In this document: positions 25,104 to 36,309 of the stretch, one piece after another
Layout of the letters: the number at the start of each line of letters is the position of its first letter
Position numbering within the stretch: the stretch's first letter is position 1
Source: Glebionis coronaria
Taxonomy: Eukaryota > Streptophyta > Magnoliopsida > Asterales > Asteraceae
Reading direction: 5' to 3'
Assembly (NCBI GenBank): GCA_025667525.1
Contig: CM046877.1
Coordinates: forward strand, 291,148,364-291,212,363
Length of the DNA: 64,000 nt
Notes under the pieces: model-generated
The model's database searches: none
Told to the model about the DNA's origin: nothing
What the model saw: the letters and a program-made list of their open reading frames with translations, nothing else
Position numbers and translations under genes: made by a program

Positions 25104-26880
25104 ATTCCCCTATACTAAACCATTGTCGTGTCCTCACACAATACTAGAATTGAGTATCATAGCACCTCCATTTTTCATTTTATTGAACTTTTATTAAAGA
25201 TAAACTTAACTAAAAGTGTTTCGGACATAATGTATCATTTTCATCACCCGTAAATGACTTTTAGTATTATTGAATAAGAATACGTGAATGATTCATAGAT
25301 ATAATTTCATCGACCTTGATTTCCACCCACTTCATACTAAGCGTGAAACGAGATTATTGTCTTTTAGAAGTTTGTAATGCTAACAATACTCATATACGTT
25401 AATTGTGAAACTTTGCCTCCCTTATTCTTAATTGGTCTCTCTAAATTTTTTTGGTCATAATGATCAAGAGAATTCACATTTGACTTATGTGAATAAGAGA
25501 TTAGGTAAAAAATAGAGTAATAATAGTGCAACTAACTATCAATTACTAACCTTTCCTAATAGTAACGGTGTCAAAAAATTTAATCAACTGGAAAGATCGA
25601 TAAATACAGTTTACAGCGGATTTGAACATTTGACTTATTCACCATGAATTTTATTTCCTTGCTTATGTAAAGGTTTTATTATCATAGATTACCTCGGATT
25701 TTTCGGGCTTCGTTCTTGCCTTTCCTTTTATTTACCCCATTTAGGAACAGTTTTATTACTGCCAAAGACGAAGATCCTCATCCTAGAAAGGAAATTTTGG
25801 ATCTTTAAAGCTCTAAGATTTTAAAGTCATTCACTTATATTTCACATTAATTTTTGGCCTTTTCAGCTTTGAATTTTTGTTATTTGGTTGAATGACTTAA
25901 AATTATTATTGGAAAGCTTTTGATTATTCGGGGTGCCAATACTTCAAATCTGTAACGCTGGCGAACCTTTAATGTCTTCCTAATGTAATTACACAGAAAC
26001 CATGAGAATTAGTTAAAATTTTATGATAATGATCAAACTGCTAAAACAATATTTATTAACAATTTATATAAGCGTAAGGTGGGGTAATGGGAGAAAAAGA
26101 ACACAATCAATACACATGCGTTTTTAAAATAATACGAATATTCTACGTTTAGCATAGTGACTTATAATCGACTCTATCACTTCTCGTCTTCAATATAATG
26201 AGACTTAGCCTAATATAGTTAAGGAACGAAGCTATGGGCTCAACACACCAGGTCAAGTAAAAAGTTACTCTTATTCTCACCATCGGAAAACTTACATTCG
26301 TGTAAAAAACACTTATGAAGAAGACGAGAAATATGAAAATTTTGCTATTTTTGCCTTATTTTTTAAGCAAAACTTAAAAAAATAGAGCATGTGAGAACTA
26401 AGAAAAGCAAGTATCTATTTACCCCCCCCCCCCCAATAGTAAAACCAAACATTTTCCTCAATGTTTAAAGCTAAGGGTGAAACACCCCCATACTAGAGAG
26501 AAAGAGTCGAATGCTAAATTCTAGCATGGAAAGGGTATAACGAATTAAGCCCTTTATAAATTATGCTAAAAGATAAACTTTAGTGAACAAAAGTATATCA
26601 TCGAATATCAGATTCTTCAAAGCAAAGGATCGAAGCTCGAGTGGTGCGTGAATAAAACAAACACGAGAGGCTTCGATGATGATGAAACCTAGATAATCAC
26701 ATAAAAAAAACACGAAAAATAAGGTCAGAAGAGAACATGTCTCCTCACATTACACTATTAGAAAGCGATAATATGTACAAGGATAAGCATGAGAATCCCT
26801 CACGAGGCACCTCGTTTTTATTACCGAGTCATGAGCTCGACTCAAATCACCAAAAATAGGTATGGTCAAAACCGGTATTA
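25104..26880 (-). mobile_element. Athila 3' untranslated region relic, minus strand
   Basis: This is a reverse-complement homologue of the region between integrase and 3' LTR of the intact Athila (56,900-58,715). Shared landmarks in the same order include the GAGTCGAGCTCATGACTC segment, a GAGGTGCCTCGTG segment, two hairpins, a G-tract, the TTGGCACCC..AATAATC segment and the polypurine tract TTTAGTATAGGGGAAT at 25,104-25,119 (minus). The G-tract is 13 bases here (26,422-26,434 as C on plus) against 5 in the intact copy. It has no coding potential. Confidence 0.8.
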
Positions 26881-27594
26881 AAGACTCAGTCCTTTCATGG
26901 AGCAAATAGGCATAATTAACGTAGGAAACAACAAAAAATAGAAAACAAATACAATGAGCAATCAGATAAATCAAATGCAACAGGAGAAAGTAGAAGATAC
27001 AACAAAAAGAGAATCAAAATTACCTCTAAGAAGAAGAAAGACGGTGAATAACAAAAAATACAAACACTACAGAACACACACTTAGTAAATTTGCATAACA
27101 AAGTTATTTAACAACACAAATAGAAATATAAAACACCACGAAAGAAAAAGTAACCAACATACCTAATTAACCAAAGTAAAAATTGGCCAAGCCCAGAAAC
27201 CCAATGTATAATCTCAAATCTAAATAACAGACATGTGTAAAAAAGATTTACAATAAGCATGCAGTTAGACATCCCAGGCAAAGCAATTAATGATAATAAA
27301 GCCAAGGCCACGTTGGGGAGTTTTTATCCCACCAAAAAGAGAAAAGTGCAGTGACAAAATAATATTAAAATACCTACTGTTCACAATGTGAGACACAAAA
27401 ATTACCATAAACAAAAAAATTATAATAATATAAAGGGCATAATGTACGTAGTGTATTCATAAAAATAGTTAAACGTTGATTAAAACACGTAAGAAAAAAA
27501 CTAAAATAATAACTAAATAAATTATAAAATGTGAAAATAAATATTACAAGATGCTAAAGTAAAAAGAATAGACATGAACTGCCTAATGTGAGAG
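26881..27594 (-). other. T-rich minus-strand segment of unclear origin
   Basis: On the minus strand this continues upstream of the Athila relic but does not match the integrase end of the intact Athila. It is T-rich and yields short hydrophobic reading frames (27,311-27,108, 27,101-26,916 and into 26,980-26,750). These could be debris of an env-like frame, which some Athila elements carry at this position, or simply the effect of T-rich composition. I cannot decide from sequence alone. Confidence 0.35.
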
Positions 27595-27909
27595 TGTTGG
27601 GAATAATTTTAGTACAAATAACATTTTTCATAACCAGTATTAATACATGTTGGAGATACGTTTTTCGTATATAGAAAGTCTCGGTCACTCCAACAATATA
27701 GTTAAGGGATCATAGTATAGTTTCATGGGCCAGAGGCGCAAGTCCACTAAGGGACTTGGGTATATAAACCCCTTTCCACCATGGAAAGGGGTGTTGGTTG
27801 TTTTATTTTCTCACATAATACATTCATATTTTCTCTCATCTCTCTCACTACTTTATCTCTCTAGAAACAACAACCCTCTTGATAAATCAAAGATTATCAT
27901 ACTTCTACA
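27595..27909 (+). repeat. 5' LTR of the copia element
   Basis: It begins TGTTGGGAATAATTTTAG and ends ACTTCTACA just before the PBS. A TATA box TATATAAA is at 27,761-27,768. A perfect 9-bp hairpin (CCCCTTTCC, loop ACCAT, GGAAAGGGG) follows at once at 27,769-27,791. A possible target duplication GAGAG precedes it at 27,590-27,594, but its partner is not in the window. Confidence 0.8.
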
Positions 27910-27911
27910 AT

Positions 27912-27925
27912 TGGTATCAAGAGCC
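27912..27925 (+). other. Primer-binding site of the copia element
   Basis: TGGTATCAAGAGCC is the initiator Met-tRNA complement with one extra A. It lies two bases after the LTR end. Confidence 0.85.
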
Positions 27926-28169
27926 AGGGGATGAAATAAAGATTGGTTTCGTGTTGTTCATGCTTTTTTAAGTATGTTTAGGTGTTTTTGATTGATTATA
28001 CCAAAGTTTTAAATTTTTTTCGTGTTTTTGTGTTGCCAAGTGACCTATATCTCTTCTAACTAGTTTTAGTAGCGATTTTGGTATTTTAGTTTGGTTAGTA
28101 TCATGAATTACAAGGTAAAAAATCTCACCTTTTTGTTGGTTTCAAGTCTCGGAAACTTTATTCCACATT

Positions 28170-28470
28170 CCGATCAGAATATTGCGATCGCAAAAACCCT
28201 GGTGGTTTCTACATTGCGATCGAATATCCCGATAGTCATATTACGATCGTTTATTATGATTGTGATTGCGATCGATTATTCCGATCGTGCTTTACGATCA
28301 GGTATAGAGATCTAATATTATGATCAGGTATTGCGATCTAATATTACGATCTAGTTTTACGATCTAATCTTACGATCAGGTGTTACGATCTAATATTCCG
28401 ATCACAGATTGCGATCCAATATTCCGATCACAGATTGCGATCCAACATTACGATCACGGATTGCGATATA
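28170..28470 (+). repeat. GATC-rich imperfect tandem array in the copia leader
   Basis: About 19 GATC sites occur in roughly 300 bp, most within CGATC, spaced about 12-16 bases and separated by AT-rich words such as TAATATTA, AGGTATT and CACAGATT. The array lies between PBS and gag start, in the untranslated leader. The neighbouring sequence has no such density. Function is unknown. Confidence 0.85.
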
Positions 28471-28571
28471 ATCAAAATATAACAACATCCTTATTTAAAC
28501 AACACTAAACACACATAATCTTATTTCATTGCTCGATCATTTTTGGTAATCTTTATTCAAGGGATCATAAA

Positions 28572-29317
28572 ATGAATTCACATTCATACATGCCAACAAT
28601 GACATCGCTTACTGACCTTTCTATCATCTCGGGTACCGATACCCGTCCAGTCGTCCACCATTGCTTATCAAAGATCTTTTTGAATCATGGCAAGGTCGCA
28701 TGATGTCTTATATTATGGGTAGACCCAGTGGGAGACTCATGGTTCAATCCATTGAGCAAGGACCACTCGATTTGGGTGAAGTTACTATAGACAATGTGAC
28801 TAGGCCAAGGCTATTTCATGAACTAACGACTGTTACAAATCATTGCCGATGCGGATGACAAGACCGTTAATACCATCAAGCAAGCTCTTCCACCCGATAC
28901 TTATCGTATGGTAAGCAATTACAAGGTAGCAAAGGAACTTTGGGATCGCTTAGCATTTTTGTTACAAGGGACTTCACTTTCTAAGCAGGAACGAGAGTGT
29001 CAACTCTATGACTTGTTCGATAGGTTCTCATACATTCCAGGGGAAACACTTCATGACTACTACTGGCGCTTCACTACTTTGATGAATTATTTGAATGTGT
29101 ATAATCTCACAATTGCTCAGTTTCAAATCAACACCAAGTTCTTGAACATGTTACCCAAAGAGTGGAGCCAAAATGTCATCGATGTTAAATTGATTAGATC
29201 GACTTTATGCTTTCTTGCAGCAACACGAGAAGCATGTGCTCCAGAAGCGCATGTCTCAAGGATCTTATTCCGAACCATTGGCATTAATGGCAAATCATCC
29301 AACATTGTCATATAACA
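28572..29317 (+). pseudogene. gag: Copia gag, N-terminal part (UBN2-type), frameshifted
   Basis: A plausible start is the ATG at 28,572. A frameshift near 28,654 leads into LLIKDLFESWQGRM, the usual copia gag opening. A second shift near 28,830 leads to ADADDKTVNTIKQALP and then to the open block 28,908-29,315 with KELWDRL, GTSLSKQERECQLYD and FLNMLPKEW, all typical of the UBN2 capsid domain. A third shift near 29,205 is needed to reach the frame interrupted at 29,318-29,322. Gag would form the particle and bind RNA, but this copy cannot. Confidence 0.82.
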
Positions 29318-32300
29318 ACACTTGTAACACCCCCAAATTTATACAACTCAATACAGCGGAAGACTAGTTGGTATTACGGGATAGCACATTACTCACATCA
29401 TAGACAACGCATAAAAATCGCGTCGTTTAATAATAAAGCATTTCCATTCATAAATATCAAAATTTACATAGGTCCCAAGTCATTGTATTTCATACAAGTT
29501 TTACAAAGAGTTTGAATGGAAATTATTATTTAAGTGTGGGCCATGAATTCTTGTTGTCTTCCTGAGAATTACCTTCAAGTACCTGAGATAAAACATGTTA
29601 AAAGAAAAGGTCAGCGAAAACGCCGAGTGAATTCATAGAGTTTAATAAAATACATCAATATAACATTGGTATAAAATTATTACCAAAAATCATTTTTGTA
29701 CAAATCATTGTAATAGGCCATAAAATAGCCAAAGTCATTTTTATACAAATCCTTATCGAAAAACATAATATAGGCATTTGCCTTAAAAATCATTATACGA
29801 GCCAATGTCGTAAAAACATCATACAATACGTTTTATAACGTTGTATACATTAAATAAAATCCGTTATATGAATATGGTTATGTAAAACCAAAACACGAAC
29901 ATAAAATCAATAATAAGACCCTGTATTGCTAGTAAGGCAATATATCGTAATTCAATGCATAAAGTAGTATTTTCGTTATTTATGGATTATTACAAGCCGC
30001 ATGACATTGTTACCTTACTACATCAAACAACGGGTAGTTAGCCAGAAACTCAATTTTCCCATCTAAATTAGCGTGTCGTCACAATAATCACGCTTGTGTA
30101 AATCTTCTCATACATAAATTCGCTTACCAATCAATGTGGCACGACGGGGATCAACCGTCAAGGCGCGAACTGGGTTGATCGTCCCCAAATAGTACTATTA
30201 TATGCATAAGCGTCTACCAAATCCCGGTAGTTCACAATTCATGCTAATGGGACTTTTAGTGACATAACCTAACTTTAATAATCCATTTTATTTCATCTAT
30301 CGGGTCATTTAATCATTCATCTGGTCATACAATCATTCGAGTCCAAATCAATAAACAAACAATCGGGACAAATGATGTCCTATTTTATCATAACTACCAT
30401 GCTATCTCCCTCGCGGGTTTATAAAACATTTCATTAACACATTTAAAAGAGTGCGAGGCTATGAACTCACGTTGATGTGGGAAGGCGATTATCGGCGAGT
30501 TGGATGTACGGTACGTGCTTCAATCACGGAAACCTAGACAAATAATACTCGTTTTAGACTCATGTCCAATGACTTTATAAAAATAACAATTATGTACACA
30601 TATGATGATTTTATATATATATGATGATCAAGTGGGTTTACATATTATCATTTACTCATTTTAGTGTTATGTGTTGATAACTGTTATACTAGTTTACTAG
30701 TTTTACCTATTTACATGTTTTAAGACCAATAAACCTATTATAAGTTCATTAACTTGTATTAATCCATTTCATACTTGTATTATCAGTATTTATACTTTAC
30801 ATGTTGGGCCCAAATGGGTTAAGCCCAATAAATAAGTTTATAAGTGTTTTAGTCCATTTTGTTGTATTATTAGTCCAATAACGTTAACTTAGCCCGTTAA
30901 TGTCCGTATGTTTTATAGTTCGGGTTTTATCGGTTTTCACTTGTTATATATGTTAATATATCAGTATATGAGTTTATAAAAGTTTACATTAGACGGGTCC
31001 AACCGTCTAAGTTTCATTTAACAAAAACGTTAATTTTACGGTAATAGCCGAAAAAGTCGTAAAAATCATGTTTATAGTTTTATAACTTATAAAACTTATC
31101 AAACTACCATTTTTATAAAATGTACATTTATTTATCCTTATACATATTTATATAAATATATTATATAAGTTAGTGGGTTTTAATTCACATTTTATACTAT
31201 TTTTATTTGAGTGCTTATATAATACTATTATACTTTAATTTCCCGAAATCTGATTTTTACTTTCATGTTCACCAAAACAGCCATATCTAGAGTTCTATCT
31301 GGAGATAGAAGCCCAAAGTTTTATGGCATAAACTACATGATATGTGCTCCATTTAATTCTTTTATGGCTACTGTTGAATCAGCCTCTAAGTATTTTCTAA
31401 AATTCGTCCAAAACAGTGTACTCAGATTTGCACTCTAAACTTGTTTTGATCATATCTCACTCATCCTAATGATTCCATTGCATGGACAACTCTCACATGT
31501 GTAAAAGACATATTACTTACTGTATATTAATTTATTCAAGCCATTTTATCAGTTTATCATATGATTCTTTACTGTTTTATACAGCCTACTAAATTAAGCA
31601 TGATTAACCATTTTTACATATAGTTTTTTCATCTTTTTACCCATGATTATCAACACCAAATCCCCACACAATATTTTTATCATCATATATCATCATACAT
31701 ATATACATTTAAGAATAAAATACATGATTACATAATCAAAATTAGCAAAAGGATGGCGAGAACAATCTTTATACCACCATGATGATGTAGGTTATGATCA
31801 AGACATGGATTTTGATGGAGAAACTTGTGATAAACCAAGACGATCTTCAAGACCACCATTATTCAAGAACTCCTTGTGGAAAATCAGCCCTAAGACTTCA
31901 TAGAAACTCCTCCTTGGATGTTATAATCACCACCAATCAAAAGGGCTTCAAAAGGGCATCATCATATATGTAAATAACATAGGATTTGTGGTTGAATCAA
32001 GATCAAGTGAGGGTGTTTTTGGGGTAAAGTGGACGGCACACATAGAGAGAGGGAGGAGAGTTGAGTTGTTTTGCCTGTGTTGAATGAGAGCTAGTGGTAT
32101 GGTGGAATGGTTTTGCTAAGTGTTAGCTTGATTTGTAAGCTTGGTAAGACAAGTGTCTTACTTAGCTTATAAAAATGACACCAAATGTGGTGTGGTGTAG
32201 CAAGTTGGGCCGTCCCATGTGTGGGGTGGGGCAAGATTTATCTTGTCTCATCCCACTAATTTACGGATACTCCTCGATTTTAGTTTTCTCGATTTGCTTG

Positions 32301-32762
32301 CCCTCGGGTGGTTTTACGAAAAACGTTTTTATAAATTATGAATCAACGGCACAAAGCGAATCTAAAAAAAATTGTCTCATCAAAAACGGAGTTCGAAAAC
32401 GTAAATACGTAATCCTAAGGTTTCTGGTTTAGTCGTAAAGGACGTTAAATTAAAATCGTAAGTCCTAATCTCTTCTCGTAAATTTGTGAGTTTATGAACC
32501 AACACAAATTTAAATCTCAAGATAATATTCACGGATAAATTTATTTTCTGAAATGTCGGACTGTCACCAAAGACGGTGTATGTAAACGTAAGCACGTAAC
32601 GTAGAATCCTCCGGTTTAGACGTAGTCGATGCTACTTCAAGACGTAAAATCCAAATTTCTTCCCAAAAATAAGTGAGTTCATAATATAACATTAAAATAA
32701 TATTTTTAAATAATATTTGAGAATAAAGTATCAACCATAAATTGACGGATTGTCACAACACT
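29318..32762 (-). mobile_element. Tekay-like solo LTR with TSD inside copia gag
   Basis: The sequence 29,323-32,757 begins TGTAACACCCCCAAATTT and ends GGATTGTCACA, which is the reverse complement of the 3.3-3.45-kb LTR family seen at 14,847 and 36,310. It is flanked by ACACT at 29,318-29,322 and 32,758-32,762. There is no internal region, PBS or second LTR. A full-length element probably inserted in the minus orientation and then recombined between its LTRs, leaving this 3,435-bp solo copy. Excising it with one ACACT restores a continuous copia gag reading at the junction. Confidence 0.9.
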
Positions 32763-34030
32763 CCATATGCTATAGGACAACAATCTTATCACAAGCCCAT
32801 GTTTCAGACTCCAAGCTTTCCACAGTATTCGATCTTACAACAACCACCTACATCATTTCAGCAACAATATCAACAACTAGCACTATCATCACCACCATAC
32901 TCTCATTATCAACCACCAACAACTCCTGGCGTCCCTTACCAGCAACATGAAGTTCCTCAAACCCATAACTCACAACATGTCAGTACTCCTTCAAATGTGT
33001 ATGCAGCTCAACCAGCACCAGTTTTCTACTGTGATGATGAGATTCCAGTTCTTGAGTTCAGACAAGGGGATAATCCTACTGATATACTTGCACAAATGTC
33101 TGCTTACATCACTCAAGCGTTGAACAAAAGAGGTTACAGAGGACCATCTCCAACAAATAATCAGTTGAGGAATTCTTCTAACTCTCGTCAACAAGCTACA
33201 ATCCAAGATGGCAGAGTTACTATGCAACCACTTCAGGGGAGACCAAGTTCATCCGATACTGGTGCGCGCTCATTTTACACTGATCCAAAGGGAAACAACA
33301 CTGGCAAAGTAAAAATGATCATCTGCTATAACTACAAAGGGGAAAGACACATGGCTCGGGATTGCAAGCAACCAAAGAGAAAGTGGGATGGTACATGGTT
33401 TCAGGAAAAGATCTACTTGGTCAATGCTCAATCACAATGTCGAGAGCTCGATGAAGAGGAGCTAGCATTTCTAGCAGATCCAGGAGTTGCGGATACTGAA
33501 GGACTCACATCAACTTCTACCAATAATGCCGCATATCAATGCGATAATCTTGATGCATACGATTCAGACTGTGATGACCTTAATACCGCCAACGCAGCTC
33601 TTATGGCAAATCGTTCACTTTATGGGGCTGATACAATCTCTGAGGTACTAAATACTGCAAATGATACTAGTATTGTACCTTATCAAGTTGAGCAAGTGTC
33701 TGCGTATCCGAAACAGCCTCCGGTGGTTAGTAATTCAAACGAGGAGAGAAACAATGATAGCAATATAAATGCAAGTCCCCAAACGTTGAGTGAAACACAA
33801 TCGGGAGCTATTACGTCTACAAATTCATCTGCTCAATAATATTTGGTTATGGTGTCAGCATCTATGCTTGTCCAAATGAATAATGCGGTCCTTGAAACCC
33901 TCGGTGTTAATCAGACATTATCTGCTGAGCTTGCTTTATATAAGGAAAAGTTTAAAACCTTGGAATTAACTCCAGTGACAACCACCTTAACCGATCCTGA
34001 ATTGATAGGTTTAGGAAAGTCCAAATGGAT
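32763..34030 (+). pseudogene. gag: Copia gag, C-terminal part with zinc knuckle
   Basis: This continues the gag after the solo LTR. A Pro/Gln-rich linker is followed by a zinc knuckle whose second Cys is Tyr (CYNYKGERHMARDC, expected CX2CX4HX4C), so zinc binding would be impaired. Next comes the block LAFLADPGVADTEG and an Asp-rich LDAYDSDCDD motif typical of this copia family. A TAA stop at 33,837-33,839 is in frame with the continuation (LSAELALYKEKFKTLE), and a frameshift follows near 34,020. Confidence 0.85.
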
Positions 34031-36309
34031 AACTTGCTAGAAATTGAAAGTTTAAGAGCAAATCTTTCAAAAGAACTTAGAGAAAAAGAGTCAGTCGTTA
34101 ATAATTTTCAAAAACTGCAAACGGATTTCGAAATTCTCGAGTCTAAAAGGGTTGAAACGGAAATTAAGGCGTCTAAGAAAGTTAAAAAGACTGAAGTTTT
34201 GCTTTTAAAACAATACTCCGCTTCACATCTAATACACTTGTTTCATTCATCTTTTAAGGAATTCACTCTATCGCGTCTAACTGACCTGCCACCTAACCCG
34301 GGTTATGCAAAGCAAGCTATTAACCACAACCCGCGACTTTATGATGCTACAAAACTTGGTTTGGTCTTAGACCCGATTGGTAATTCGAATGAATCCGATA
34401 ATATGTCACTTCATGAAGAGAATCGGTCAAAAGTGATTTTTACATATCCTAAGTATGATTATCCACAGCTTAATGCCGAGAATGCAAAAACGGATTTTAG
34501 ACTTCGCTTTAATATACAAAGGGAATTTATCCATACACCAATTTACATGTCTAATTGAGAAAACCTTAGTATATTTCCTACAGTTGTCAATCCGAATGAA
34601 CCTAAGGATATTCCAAAGGGTCTTCCACCGGCAAGTACAATATTGCTAAGCTTGAATGAGATTAGGCGATACCTTACCGGATTTGACAAGGTCATCAAGG
34701 AATGTACGACTTCAACGGCTCAAACCGCTGGAGAATGGGCTTTCGAACACATGAAAATGGTGTTTGAGAAAGATATCGTTCTGTTTATAAACAATATTAA
34801 AGAGGGATTTCTAGATCTTGGGGATAATCTTAATTTCGAAATTGCTGAAGTTCGAAAAGTTCTCAAGAAATGGATGATGCTAATGAGCAACATCTAATTG
34901 AGAAAGAACAGATTTTGTCCGAATGTGACCGATTTTTGGAACATGTTGTGTCTCTCGATGTGATGCAAGTTGTTACTATTGAATGTGCTATTGAGATTAC
35001 ATCTGCTATAAATAAATGTGATGATGTGCATGCTCTCTCTGTGAATATTGTTGAACCTGTGAATAATGTAGATAATCATTCCTGTCACGAATCTAACGTT
35101 GAACTTTTAAAACTTCAAGATTCTAATAACTCACTTTCAAAACGTTGTGATGAGCTTTAACAACATTGTATATATCTTGAAATTGAAAACCAGTCTAAAA
35201 ACGAAACTCTTTAAAAAACAAATGATTGTGAAAACACCGTTGAGACCAGTGACAAGAGGATTCAGGTGGTTCTGGCTTTAGAGGAAGAAATCACGAGACT
35301 TAAGAGAGAGTCATTAAATGACAAAGTGGAACTAGAGGCCGTAGAGATTAAAAACCATGCCCTAGAAAATAGAATTTCTTCTATGCTAGGGGAGTTGGAA
35401 AGAGTAAGGAAGGGTGTCTCATAAGTTTCTGGTTCAATAGAAGAACGCTTTTCTTTTAATGCGGTAGAGCAAAAGTCACTTATTTACCAACTGAACAAGA
35501 AATGTGAGGAAATCTCTGACCTAAATATTCAGCTCATAAGGACAAAAAGTTATTGATAACTCCGCTACCATCTCTGCACCGTCCACTAGTGCTCCCAAAC
35601 CCAACCCACGTGTGCTTTATCGGGACCCAAAATTTAAACATAGTCCAACTAAGTTTGCAATATACATGAAAAGTACCTTAGAACATGCAGATCTAGCTAG
35701 AGAGACCATTGATGATATGCGCAAACTAGATCCCACAAGTCATCTTCTATATGAGCTTTTCTTATATGTAGATCGCGTTCAAGATTACTTAGAAAACATA
35801 GAATATATCGGTCAACCGATATCAACACCACCTAAATAACTAACCCCCACCATTGCCATAACTCCATTAAATAAGACCCCAGGAGCTAAGCCTGTTTTAA
35901 ACACACCTATAAAGGATAAATCAAAATCTGTCACTAATGCTCCCTTGGCTTCTACAGGAGTAATTGTATCTACTAAGGCTAAAGGATCTCAAGACAAGTA
36001 AGATAGGATCAATCCTTCCACTAGTAGGACTACGAAGAAGAAAGTAGAAGTTCACCATAGGAATGTATTTTTGTTTTAAATAAAAAGAATCATGTAGCTA
36101 AGACAAAATGCTCTGCCTCTATGCAGAAGCCTAAGCAAAAATTGAATTGTAATTTGAGATGTAGGAATTGTAATGAATGCATGTTTTCTCAGCGTCATGA
36201 TCTATGCCTTGTTGATCGTGTGAATGAAATGTATACCATTATGAACAATCTTGAATGGATTCCAACGGGGAAGAAATTCACCCAAGTTGGTTGGAAATGG
36301 AAACCTGCT
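34025..36309 (+). pseudogene. Copia gag extension: coiled-coil and second Cys-rich module
   Basis: A Lys/Glu-rich helical stretch (34,025-34,250) looks like a coiled coil. A segment with NPRLYDATKLG follows, then more helical text with an in-frame TGA at 34,556-34,558, a frameshift near 34,880 and several stops at 35,160-35,610. At 36,121-36,309 a cysteine-rich block reads CRNCNECMFSQRHDLC and then WIPTGKKFTQVGWKWKP. I recognise both as part of the region between gag and protease in TNT1-94-like copia of Asteraceae. The frame stops at the insertion point of the next element. Confidence 0.65.

Larger units (their letters stand above)
27595..36309 (+). mobile_element. Ty1/copia element, 5' part only, interrupted
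   Basis: It comprises a 315-bp LTR, a Met-tRNA-type PBS, a 660-bp leader with a GATC-rich array, and a large broken gag. A gypsy solo LTR (29,323-32,757) sits inside gag, and at 36,310 the element is cut by the Tekay-like copy 2. Copia protease, integrase, RT and 3' LTR are not in the window; if retained they lie beyond 64,000. The UBN2-type gag identifies Ty1/copia and resembles TNT1-94-like elements common in Asteraceae annotations. Confidence 0.82.

Noticed and set aside
28170..28470. CRISPR-like array
   Set aside because: The repeated core is only 4-5 bases and the spacers are AT-rich words of similar type. It lies in a eukaryotic retroelement leader.
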